Source: DASUBV01 sp035763085 (lineage in GTDB: Bacteria > Actinomycetota > Actinomycetes > Streptosporangiales > Streptosporangiaceae). Taken from it: a stretch of DNA of 9,803 nucleotides. The translations under genes were made by a program, and so were the position numbers. Position 1 is the stretch's first letter. Every line of letters begins with the position of its first letter. The stretch covers positions 1 to 9,803 of the forward strand of contig DASUBV010000008.1 of NCBI GenBank assembly GCA_035763085.1, in the 5' to 3' direction. This document shows positions 1 to 6,367 of this stretch, piece after piece. A model generated the notes under the pieces. The model saw only the letters and a list, made by a program, of their open reading frames with translations. It had not been told where the DNA came from and did no database searches.

Positions 1-54
1 GAGCCCGCTCCGCCCGCTGCCGAGGCTGCGGCCGCGCCGGGCCGATCCGGTGCC
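1..54 (+). other. Open in-frame Ala/Pro-rich lead-in to the ABC ATPase
   Basis: These 18 codons are in the same frame as the ATPase, contain no stop, and are rich in Ala and Pro, like an interdomain linker. They are either the C-terminal part of an upstream gene in the same frame or a linker joining a first ATPase domain to this one. The sequence to the left is needed to decide. Confidence 0.4.
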
Positions 55-1041
55 GTGCTGTCGGCGGCCGGAGTGGCCGTGCGGTTCGCCGGGCGGCGCC
101 GCGGCACGGGCGCCGCCCGGGCCGTGGACGGGGTGAACCTCGACATCGCGGCCGGCGAGATCGTCGCCCTGGTCGGGGAGTCAGGCTGCGGCAAGACCAC
201 GCTGGCCAGGACCATGCTCGGGCTGGAACGGCCGACCGAGGGCCAGGTCCGCTACCGCGGCGAGCCGCTGTCCTACCGGAACTCCGCGCTGCGCGAGTAC
301 CGGCGGGCCGCGCAGCTGATCCTGCAGGACCCGACCGGCTCGCTGAACCCCCGGCACACTGTCTACGAGGCCGTCGCCGAGGGCGTGCGGATCCACGGCC
401 TGGACAGCGAGGAGAGCCGGGTGGCCGGGGCGCTGGCCCGCTGCGGCCTGCGGCCGCCCGAGCGGTTCTTCCAGCGCTACCCGCACGAGCTGTCCGGCGG
501 CCAGCGGCAGCGGGTCGTCATCGCCGGGGCGCTGGTCCTGGACCCGCAGGTGCTGGTGGCTGACGAGCCAGTGGCCTCGCTGGACGCCTCGGTGCGCGGC
601 GAGATCCTGGCCCTGCTGCTGCGGCTGCGTGATGACCTGGGCCTGGCCGCGCTGGTGGTCACCCACGACCTCGGGCTGGCCTGGAACATCGCCGACCGGC
701 TGGCCGTGATGTACCTGGGCCGGATCGTCGAGGTGGGCACTCCCGAGCAGGTCTTCTCCAGCCCCGGCCACCCCTACACCCGGGCGCTGATGTCGGTGCT
801 GCCCGAGTCCCGGGTGGACCCGATCGTGCTGACCGGCGAGCCGCCGGACCCGACCAGGATCCCGGCCGGCTGCCGTTTCCACCCGCGCTGCCCGGAACTG
901 GCCAGCGGGGCGGCCGAGCGCGCGGGCGTGGCCGGCGACTGCCACCGCATGCCGCTGCCGGTGCTGCCCGCGGCCGGTGCCGGGCCCGGCGCGCTGGTGT
1001 CCTGCCACCTGGCCGCCAAGCTGGCGGCCCGGACCAGCTGA
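55..1041 (+). CDS. Oligopeptide/dipeptide ABC transporter ATP-binding protein (DppF/OppF type)
   Basis: This is a cytoplasmic ATPase subunit that powers a membrane peptide (or nickel/opine-type) importer. All ABC motifs are present: Walker A GESGCGKT at residues 41-48, Q-loop Q91, signature LSGGQRQR at 146-153, Walker B with D170-E171 and D-loop to D177, and switch H204. The C-terminal oligo_HPY extension has the typical CRFHPRCP motif (C273, C279) plus C296 and C317. That four-Cys arrangement matches those that bind a [4Fe-4S] cluster in studied DppD proteins. Length (328 aa) is normal for the family. GTG 55 was chosen because the family usually begins just before strand 1 and the residues after it fit. 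However, no clear Shine-Dalgarno precedes it and the frame is open to base 1 through an Ala/Pro-rich stretch, so it could be the second half of a fused double-ATPase. The permease and binding-protein genes would lie to the left. Substrate cannot be told from the ATPase. Confidence 0.93.
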   Translation: MLSAAGVAVRFAGRRRGTGAARAVDGVNLDIAAGEIVALVGESGCGKTTLARTMLGLERPTEGQVRYRGEPLSYRNSALREYRRAAQLILQDPTGSLNPRHTVYEAVAEGVRIHGLDSEESRVAGALARCGLRPPERFFQRYPHELSGGQRQRVVIAGALVLDPQVLVADEPVASLDASVRGEILALLLRLRDDLGLAALVVTHDLGLAWNIADRLAVMYLGRIVEVGTPEQVFSSPGHPYTRALMSVLPESRVDPIVLTGEPPDPTRIPAGCRFHPRCPELASGAAERAGVAGDCHRMPLPVLPAAGAGPGALVSCHLAAKLAARTS

Positions 1042-1064
1042 CCCGGCCCGCCGTGGCCGTGGTG

Positions 1065-2228
1065 TCAGCTCCGGCCCGCCTCCCGCAGCAGGCTGGCGAC
1101 CTGCCCGGCGGGCAGGCCGTAGGACGTGTTGCCGTCGCGCCCGGTCACGGTCGGCGCGGCGAGCAGGCAGTTGAGCACCGCCTCCTCGGTGGCCTCGACG
1201 GCGGCGGCGAAGAACGAGTCGAGGTCGCGGCCCGAGACCGGCGCCCCGGCGGGCACCTGCCCGCGCGGCGCGCGCAGCCCGGTGGCCAGGGCGAGGAAGA
1301 TCTCACCGCTGCCGTGGTGGGCCACCGACCCGGTCCTGGCCAGGCCGAGCCCGGCCCGCCGGGCCAGCCGGGCGCAGCCCGCCGAGTTGAGCGGCGCATC
1401 GGTCACCAGCACGACGATGCACGACCCGGCCGGCGGCGCGGTCCGCGGCTGCCCGGCCGCGGTACTGGCGGGCGGCTCCGCGGCGACGCCATCGGCCACG
1501 CCGGGCTCGCCCGGCGGCGGCCAGGGCAGCAGCCGGCCGGCGGGCAGCCCGTCGATGGTCAGCCGGCCCCGCTCCCCGAAGTTGGCCAGCACCAGCGCGC
1601 CCACGGCGTACTGCGGCCCGTCGCCGGCCGCACCGGGCCGCACCAGCCGGGATGCCGTGCCGATGCCGCCCTTGTAGCCCAGGCAGCTCATCCCGGTACC
1701 CGCGCCGACCGCGCCCTCATCGGGTGCCGGACCGCCGGCGCCCGCCCGCGCGCCCTCCAGCGCGGCCAGCACGTCGGCCGCGTCCACCTGCATGCGCCGC
1801 GCGTCGGACAGGAAGCTGTCGTCGCACTCGGCCACGATCGGGATGATCACGTCGTCAGCGCCGATGCCGTCGTCCTCGGCCATCAGCAGCTCGCAGGCCG
1901 CGTCGAAGACCCGGCCCAGCTGCATCGTCGAGGTGAGGAAGACCGGCGTCTCGGCCAGCCCCCACTCGGCCGCGGCCAGGAAGCCGGTGCACTCCCCGGC
2001 CCCGTTCAGCACCGCGCCGCCCGCCGGGACCGGGCTGCGGAACAAGTTGCCGCCCGGGTCCAGCACCGTGACGCCAGTCCGGGCGATCCCGCGGCCTTCG
2101 GGCGGGGGCGGCTCGTCGCGCCGCACGGTGGCGTGGCCGACGCCTACGCCGGGCACGTCGACGACCGATCCGGTCGGGCCGCTCGGCAGGACGCCGATGG
2201 TGATCCCGAGGTCAGCAGCTCTGGTCAT
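1065..2228 (-). CDS. P1 family (DmpA/BapA-type, MEROPS S58) aminopeptidase
   Basis: Predicted N-terminal-nucleophile hydrolase that self-cleaves into two chains and removes N-terminal residues from small peptides, amides or beta-peptides. The N-terminus (LGITIGVLPSGPTG, DVPGVGVGHATV) is typical of the family. The self-cleavage site is G268-S269 in AGSCIVVLVTDAP, making S269 the nucleophile. By alignment from memory with DmpA of Ochrobactrum (Tyr146, Asn218, Ser250, Ser288, Glu290), the other active-site residues are Y185 (GYKGGIGTASR), N216, S307 and E309 (GSGEIF); the S269-S307-E309 spacing matches exactly. Length is 387 aa, normal for the family. There is no signal peptide, so it is likely cytoplasmic. 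Start: the frame continues upstream to ATG 2309, but that would overlap the divergent gene, and homology begins at ATG 2228. That ATG lacks a Shine-Dalgarno but has CATGAT six bases upstream, so a leaderless start is possible. It converges with the peptide-importer ATPase after 23 bp, suggesting work on imported peptides. Confidence 0.9.
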   Translation of the reverse strand: MTRAADLGITIGVLPSGPTGSVVDVPGVGVGHATVRRDEPPPPEGRGIARTGVTVLDPGGNLFRSPVPAGGAVLNGAGECTGFLAAAEWGLAETPVFLTSTMQLGRVFDAACELLMAEDDGIGADDVIIPIVAECDDSFLSDARRMQVDAADVLAALEGARAGAGGPAPDEGAVGAGTGMSCLGYKGGIGTASRLVRPGAAGDGPQYAVGALVLANFGERGRLTIDGLPAGRLLPWPPPGEPGVADGVAAEPPASTAAGQPRTAPPAGSCIVVLVTDAPLNSAGCARLARRAGLGLARTGSVAHHGSGEIFLALATGLRAPRGQVPAGAPVSGRDLDSFFAAAVEATEEAVLNCLLAAPTVTGRDGNTSYGLPAGQVASLLREAGRS

Positions 2229-2307
2229 GCGGTGATCATGCCGCACCACCGGTCCGGGGCGCAGACCGGCTCCGGCACCATCGTGACCGGGAGAGGCGGA
2301 GGGCATC
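2229..2307. promoter_or_regulatory. Divergent intergenic region with three GACCGG/CCGGTC boxes
   Basis: This 79-bp gap separates the divergent peptidase and deacetylase genes, so it should hold both promoters. It carries CCGGTC (2249-2254) and GACCGG (2264-2269) as a perfect inverted pair with a 9-nt spacer. A third GACCGG (2285-2290) lies exactly 21 bp, about two helical turns, after the second. Such spacing fits a dimeric repressor or activator, but short GC-rich words recur by chance in this base composition. No good -35/-10 pair is visible for the rightward gene. GGAGGG at 2298-2303 is its likely ribosome-binding site, with a short 4-nt spacer. Confidence 0.35.
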
Positions 2308-3480
2308 ATGCACGGTCATCTGGCTGACGACGCAGGCCGGCTGGGTATCCCGGTCATCTGGAACGAGGACTGCCTGCTGCACTGGCCCGACGGCGAGGTG
2401 TGGCTGGGCGTCTGGGAGACCGGGACCGAGGTGCCCGAGCGCGCGGAGGTGCTGCTGGCGGCGACGCGGGCCGCGGGCGCGGCGGTGCTGCCCGCGCAGC
2501 CGCACGGCGACGCGGCGCTGGAGTCGGTGCACGACCCGGCGCTGGTCGCGCACCTGGCCACGATCTGGCGGGACTGGGAGGCAGGTGGCTACGTCGCCGA
2601 GCACGGCCACCGCCGGGTGGTCCCCTACGTGTTCCCCACCGCCGGGCTGCTGGCCGGCCTGCCGGCGCGCACTCCGGCGGCGGTGCACGCCCGGCCCGGG
2701 CTGTTCTGCTACGACACGATGACGCTGGTCGGGCCGGGCAGCTGGGCGGCGATCCGGGCCGCGGCGGACGCGGCGCTGACCGCGGCCGACCTGGTGGCGG
2801 CCGGCCATCAGGCGGCGTACGCGCTGTGCCGCCCGCCGGGCCATCACGCCGGCCCGGCCGCGTATGGGGGGTCGTGCTACCTGAACAACGCGGCGCTGGC
2901 AGCCCAGGCGCTGCGCGCGGCGGGGGTGGCCAGGGTGGCGGTCATCGACATCGACGCGCATCACGGCAACGGGACGCAGGCGATCTTCTACGACCGGGCT
3001 GACGTCTTCTACGGCAGCGTGCACATCGACCCGGGCGCGGGCTGGTTCCCGCACTACGCGGGCTTCGCCGACGAGCGCGGGACCGGCGCCGGGAGCGGCG
3101 CGAACCGGAACCTCCCGCTGGCCCCGGAGACCGGGGACGAGCAGTGGCTGGCCGCGGTCGGGCAGCTGTGCGCGGAGGCGGCCGGCCGCGGTACCGAGGC
3201 GGTGGTGGTCTCGCTCGGGCTGGACGCGGCCGCCGACGACCCGGAGAGCCCGCTGCGGGTCAGCACGGCCGGCTACCGGGCGGCCGGCGAGCTGATCGGC
3301 CGCCTGGGCCCGGTCGCGGTGATCCAGGAGGGCGGCTACGACCTGGCCTCGCTGGGCAACCTCGCCGTCGCCGCGCTGGCCGGCATCCAGGCCGGCGCCG
3401 GGTCCGGGGGCGGGCCCGGGTCCGGAAGCGGGCCCGGGGGCGGGGGCGGGCCGGCGGCGCGAAGCACGGGCGGCGGATGA
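2308..3480 (+). CDS. Acetylpolyamine amidohydrolase-like deacetylase (class II HDAC family)
   Basis: Zn-dependent deacetylase of the arginase/HDAC fold, 390 aa, expected to release acetate from acetylated polyamines or other acetyl-amides in the cytoplasm. Visible active-site parts: the His dyad H179-H180 in CRPPGHHAG, Zn ligands D216 and H218 in VIDIDAHHGNGTQ, third ligand D306 in VVSLGLDAAADDP, and catalytic Y344 in QEGGYDL. The stretch from SVHIDP through PHYAGFADERGTGAG to EAVVVSLG is more like Mycoplana acetylpolyamine amidohydrolase than histone deacetylases, as is the preceding GLFCYDTMTLV segment. No residue known to be essential is missing. The last 29 residues are a Gly/Ser/Pro tail built from hexapeptide repeats, unlike the folded family core. 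Its stop overlaps the next gene's start (ATGA), so the two are translationally coupled and probably act together. It is divergent from a peptidase gene. True substrate is unknown; acetylated antibiotics or sugars are alternatives. Confidence 0.88.
   Translation: MHGHLADDAGRLGIPVIWNEDCLLHWPDGEVWLGVWETGTEVPERAEVLLAATRAAGAAVLPAQPHGDAALESVHDPALVAHLATIWRDWEAGGYVAEHGHRRVVPYVFPTAGLLAGLPARTPAAVHARPGLFCYDTMTLVGPGSWAAIRAAADAALTAADLVAAGHQAAYALCRPPGHHAGPAAYGGSCYLNNAALAAQALRAAGVARVAVIDIDAHHGNGTQAIFYDRADVFYGSVHIDPGAGWFPHYAGFADERGTGAGSGANRNLPLAPETGDEQWLAAVGQLCAEAAGRGTEAVVVSLGLDAAADDPESPLRVSTAGYRAAGELIGRLGPVAVIQEGGYDLASLGNLAVAALAGIQAGAGSGGGPGSGSGPGGGGGPAARSTGGG
3400..3453 (+). repeat. 18-bp tandem repeat (x3) with G-quadruplex potential
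   Basis: Three 18-bp units (3400-3417, 3418-3435, 3436-3453) encode GSGGGP, GSGSGP and GGGGGP at the C-terminus of the deacetylase. Units 1 and 2 differ at two positions; unit 3 is more diverged. From 3430 to 3450 the coding strand reads G3-N3-G5-N1-G5-N1-G3, a canonical G-quadruplex pattern that would also be present in the mRNA. It ends 26 nt before the start codon of the coupled transporter gene. Confidence 0.8.
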
Positions 3481-4448
3481 GCGCGCTGCTCGCGCTGGCC
3501 GCCTCGGTGCTGTGGGGGACCTCGGACTTCGGCGGCGGGCTGCTGTCACGCCGGCTGAACGCGGCGGCCGCGGTGTTCCTGTCGCAGGGCTTCGCGCTGG
3601 CCGGGCTGCTGGTCCTGCTGCCGCTGGCGCACGTTGCCGGGGGCCGGTACCTGCTCGCCGGCGCAGGGGCCGGCCTGGTCGGCTCGCTGTCGCTGGCGGC
3701 TTTCTACCGGGCGCTGGCCATCGCGCCGATGTCGCTGGTCGCCCCGATCAGCGCCGGCGGGGCCGCCATCCCGGTGCTGGCCGGGCTGGTCAGGGGCGAG
3801 CAGCTCAGCGTGGTTCAGGGAGCCGGGATCGGCATCGCGCTGCTGGGCATCGTGCTCGCCTCGGGACCCGAGCTGCGCTCGGGCGTGGCCATCCGGCGGC
3901 AGGCGCTGGGCTACGCGGTCGGGGCCGGCGCCGGGTTCGGGGCCGCGTACACGCTGCTCGCGCTGGCCGCGGGCGGCGGGGTCTACGGCACGCTGCTGAC
4001 GCAGCGGATCGGCGGTCTGCTGGCGCTGGCCCCGCTGGCGCTGCGCCCGGCGATCCGTGTCCTGCGCACCGTCACGCGCCCGCAGCCCGGCGAGCCGGCG
4101 GACGCGCCTGCTGCCCCCAGCGGATCGTGGCGGGCACGCTCCCGACATCCGGCGGCGGGCGCGGCGGGCCCGGCGACGCGGCGAGGCGCCGGCCAGCCCG
4201 GCGCAGCCCAGCGGGCGGCGGGGCCGCTGGGGGCGCTGGCGGCCGTGGGGATCTGCGACATCACCGCCAACGGCGCCTACGCGGCAGCGGCCAGCCACGG
4301 GAACCTGGCCGTCGCCGCGGTGCTGGCGTCGCTGTACCCGGTGGTGACGGCGCTGCTGGCGCGCGGGTTCCTGGCCGAGCGGCTGCGGCCGGTACAGAGC
4401 GTCGGGGTGATCGCAGCACTGTGCGGGGTGCTCCTGCTGAGCGCGTGA
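3477..4448 (+). CDS. EamA/DMT-superfamily transporter
   Basis: Integral membrane protein of 323 aa made of two EamA repeats, about ten hydrophobic segments: roughly 3-22, 31-50, 58-80, 86-103, 114-130, 143-164, 170-189, 251-272, 278-297 and 307-322. The first repeat starts with the typical LWGTSDFGGG, and helix 9 has the common SLYPVVTALLAR pattern. Members usually export amino acids, polyamines or other small metabolites by a drug/metabolite antiport mechanism; the substrate here is not readable from sequence. An unusual Arg/Pro/Ala-rich hydrophilic loop of about 60 residues (191-249) sits between helices 7 and 8, where relatives have a short loop. Start ATG 3477 overlaps the preceding stop by 4 bp and has no strong Shine-Dalgarno, so translation likely depends on ribosomes finishing the deacetylase. 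Pairing with that enzyme suggests it moves the deacetylated product or its acetylated precursor (inference). Confidence 0.87.
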   Translation: MSALLALAASVLWGTSDFGGGLLSRRLNAAAAVFLSQGFALAGLLVLLPLAHVAGGRYLLAGAGAGLVGSLSLAAFYRALAIAPMSLVAPISAGGAAIPVLAGLVRGEQLSVVQGAGIGIALLGIVLASGPELRSGVAIRRQALGYAVGAGAGFGAAYTLLALAAGGGVYGTLLTQRIGGLLALAPLALRPAIRVLRTVTRPQPGEPADAPAAPSGSWRARSRHPAAGAAGPATRRGAGQPGAAQRAAGPLGALAAVGICDITANGAYAAAASHGNLAVAAVLASLYPVVTALLARGFLAERLRPVQSVGVIAALCGVLLLSA

Positions 4449-4459
4449 CCACGTTGCCC

Positions 4460-4480
4460 GGCCGGCACCATCCGCCGGCC
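4460..4480 (+). terminator. Possible terminator hairpin after the transporter gene
   Basis: GGCCGGC (4460-4466) pairs perfectly with GCCGGCC (4474-4480) across a 7-nt loop, starting 11 nt after the transporter stop. It is a 7-bp all-GC stem without a U-tract, a form common in high-GC actinomycetes. A perfect 10-bp palindrome GCTGGCCAGC follows at 4497-4506. Confidence 0.45.
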
Positions 4481-4545
4481 AGCGACCCTCCGCCGGGCTG
4501 GCCAGCGACTCCCCGCCGGCCAGAACCCCTCCGCCCCGGACAGAT
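4472..4545 (+). repeat. Degenerate tandem repeat CCGCCGG(CC)AG...CCT
   Basis: Four imperfect units begin at 4472, 4490, 4513 and 4531, each opening with CCGCC. The first three carry GGCCAG a few bases later, the first two GGCCAGCGAC, and each ends in a pyrimidine run. Unit lengths are about 15-22 bp. They lie in non-coding DNA between the transporter gene and the possible promoter, and the first two overlap the terminator-like stem and palindrome. Confidence 0.5.
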
Positions 4546-4560
4546 CATTTAAACTGCCGC

Positions 4561-4591
4561 TTGACCGACCAGTAATCCGCTGAAGTACTGT
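4561..4591 (+). promoter_or_regulatory. Possible sigma70-type promoter
   Basis: TTGACC at 4561-4566 matches the -35 consensus at five of six bases. TACTGT at 4586-4591 has the TAnnnT form of a -10 box. The 19-nt spacer is longer than ideal. The boxes sit in one of the few AT-richer patches of the window (about 4545-4600), which supports a promoter for the GH15-like gene. Confidence 0.4.
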
Positions 4592-4812
4592 CCGAATCGT
4601 CCGAGCAGCCCGCAGCACTCGTGCTGCCGAGCCCGTTAGCGCAGGCCGTGACACCTTCATCCGCGCATGACCGTGCCACGCCAGCCCGGAATCGTGCACC
4701 CGGCTGGGCGCTGCGGCGCGCCCGGACCGCCCTGGCCACCGGGCCGCCGCGGGCTGCTGAGCCGCCGCGCGCCGGCGGGCCGCCGCGTGCCGCCGCGCCG
4801 GGCAGGCGAGTC

Positions 4813-6270
4813 GTGGCGCGCGCCCGGCGGGCGGTCCGCACCGCCACCGGCCGGGCCACCGTGGTGGCGATGGCGTCGGTGCTCGCCGCCGTCGGCGTGA
4901 TCACCATGGGCGCGTGGGAGCCGCCCGGCGCCTCCGGGCTGCTGATGGCAGGCATCGCGGCGGACCCGTGTGACCCCGGCCGGGTGCTGCCGGTTCCGCC
5001 GGGCACCGCGGGGCATTTCGAGCCGGGCAGCAGCGTGCTGACCACCGCGGCCGGCGTACTGACCGCCCGCGGCGTGGTGCCGATGACCGGCGCGGTGGCC
5101 GGGTGCGCGGCCTCGGCCGCCGACGCGAGCCAGCGCTGGCTGGCGGCAGGCGTCGTGCCGGGCACCACCGCGCAGCAGCGGGCGATGGCCAGCCGGGCGC
5201 TGCTCGACCTGCGGCTGTCGGTCCGGTCGGACGGTGCCGCGGTGGCGGGCTGGCACGGGACCTGGCAGTACGCCTGGCCGCGGGACTCCAGCTGGGTCGC
5301 GGTCGCGCTCGCCAGGACCGGCCACCAGGCCCAGGCGCTGCAGATCCTGCGGTTCCTGGCCCGGGTGCAGGGCCGCGACGGTATCTGGGCAGCGCGCTAC
5401 CACCTCGATGGCACCCCGGTCCGCGATGGCCGCCCGGCAGAGCTCGACTCCGCCGGCTGGGTCCCGTGGGCGGTGTGGTCCTGGTTCACCGCAGCCGAGC
5501 ACGCCCGTGACGGGCGCGGGGCCCGGGCCGGGAGCGGGCCGGCGCCGCCGGGCGGCCGGGATCGTGAGCTGGCCAGGTCACAGCTCGCGCAGCTGTGGCC
5601 GATGGTGCGGGGTGCCGCCAATGCCGCGGCCGGGTCGCTGACCTCGGGCGGGCTGCCCGTCCCGGCCATGGATTACTGGGAGAACTCGACCGAGGTCACG
5701 CTAGGGACGGCCGCTCCGCTGCTGGCCGGGCTGCGGGCCGCGGCCAGCCTGGCCCCGCTGATGCGCGACGGGCACGATGGCCGGCGCTGGGCCGCGGCAG
5801 CCACCCGGCTGGCGGCGGGCATTACCTCGCAGTTCGGCCGGACCGGCTACCAGCGCACGCCTGCTGCCGCTGCGGGTGCCGATGCGGCCATCACCTTCCT
5901 CGGGCCGCCGCTGGCCGCCCCGGGCCGGGCGGTGCGGATGGCGGCGCAGGCGACCCAGCGGGCCCTGCGCCAGCCCAACGGCGGCCTGGTGCCGGGCACG
6001 CGCTGGCGGGGCAGCACCGGCGTGGCGTGGACCGCCGAGACGGCGTTCTTCGCCCTCTTCGATGCCGGGACCGGCCGGCCGGGCGCCGCGGCCGGGATCC
6101 TGTCCTGGCTGGCCAGTCACCGGACCAGCCTCGGCGAGCTTCCCGAGCAGGTGAATGACGATGGCCGCCCGGTGGCGGTGGCCCCGCTGGCCTGGACCGA
6201 CGCAGTGGTCCTGCTCGCCCTGCTGGCCGAGAGCGGGCACCTGCCCGCTGTTCCCGCGCCGCACGCCTGA
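4813..6270 (+). CDS. GH15/glucoamylase-like (alpha/alpha)6 protein, membrane-anchored
   Basis: Predicted glycoside hydrolase of the six-hairpin glucoamylase type, exported and probably tethered. From GTG 4813 (485 aa) the protein opens with a basic n-region (RARRAVRTATGR) and a hydrophobic segment at 15-33 without an obvious cleavage site, so a type II anchor is likely. The barrel shows YAWPRDSSWVAVAL (153-166), WDxENS-like DYWENSTEV with E290, and LPEQVNDDG with E445. By position these match the general acid and base of GH15 enzymes (the fungal pair E179 and E400). The final segment PLAWTDAVVLLALL is typical of bacterial members. Start: GTG 4813 has AGG six bases upstream. GTG 4621 (549 aa) would add an Arg/Pro-rich tail containing a TTA codon and atypical codon use, so I prefer 4813, but the promoter position favours the longer form. 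It stands alone between a transporter and a convergent gene, so the glycan substrate is unknown. Confidence 0.8.
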   Translation: MARARRAVRTATGRATVVAMASVLAAVGVITMGAWEPPGASGLLMAGIAADPCDPGRVLPVPPGTAGHFEPGSSVLTTAAGVLTARGVVPMTGAVAGCAASAADASQRWLAAGVVPGTTAQQRAMASRALLDLRLSVRSDGAAVAGWHGTWQYAWPRDSSWVAVALARTGHQAQALQILRFLARVQGRDGIWAARYHLDGTPVRDGRPAELDSAGWVPWAVWSWFTAAEHARDGRGARAGSGPAPPGGRDRELARSQLAQLWPMVRGAANAAAGSLTSGGLPVPAMDYWENSTEVTLGTAAPLLAGLRAAASLAPLMRDGHDGRRWAAAATRLAAGITSQFGRTGYQRTPAAAAGADAAITFLGPPLAAPGRAVRMAAQATQRALRQPNGGLVPGTRWRGSTGVAWTAETAFFALFDAGTGRPGAAAGILSWLASHRTSLGELPEQVNDDGRPVAVAPLAWTDAVVLLALLAESGHLPAVPAPHA

Positions 6271-6367
6271 GCCCGCAGCCAGCGACGGTCAGCCATTGCC
6301 GACACGTGCGTGCCCGGCTGGCGCATGGCGACGCCAGGGCGGATGATCGCGGCTGCGCAGGCGCCAG
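6271..6367. terminator. Convergent gap with a weak shared hairpin
   Basis: The 97-bp gap between two convergent genes holds CTGGCG (6318-6323) and CGCCAG (6332-6337), a perfect 6-bp stem with an 8-nt loop that could act in both directions. There is no U-tract, so the call rests on position and symmetry only. Confidence 0.3.

Larger units (their letters stand above)
4449..4812. other. Gene-poor stretch upstream of the GH15-like gene
   Basis: These 364 bases hold the terminator-like stem, the degenerate tandem repeat and the possible promoter, followed by a reading frame open from GTG 4621 that joins the GH15-like gene. The 4621-4700 part uses codons such as TTA, ACA, CCT, TCA, CAT, CGT and AAT, unlike the G/C-ending codons of the real genes. 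The 4735-4800 part is a Pro/Arg/Ala repeat (PPRA three times). I therefore read it as leader rather than firmly coding. Confidence 0.45.

Noticed and set aside
1053..2327. Plus-strand open frame (424 codons) opposite the P1 peptidase
   Set aside because: No recognisable motifs and low-complexity composition; the minus strand has the full P1 active site.
3144..3476. Upstream extension of the transporter frame into the deacetylase gene
   Set aside because: The first 111 residues are Gly/Arg-rich shadow of the deacetylase; membrane helices begin at ATG 3477.
2236..3549. Minus-strand open frame opposite the deacetylase
   Set aside because: Arg/Ala/Pro-rich without motifs; the plus strand holds every Zn ligand of the deacetylase.
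4060..4230. Frameshift in the transporter
   Set aside because: Considered because of the Arg-rich loop, but the frame before and after it is intact and helices 8-10 follow in the same frame; kept only as an oddity.
4545..5168. Minus-strand frame opposite the start of the GH15-like gene
   Set aside because: No motifs and it would remove the promoter-like patch; the plus frame carries the signal anchor and GH15 motifs.
5595..6158. Alternative plus frame within the GH15-like gene
   Set aside because: Gly/Arg-rich shadow; the two catalytic Glu motifs lie in the main frame.
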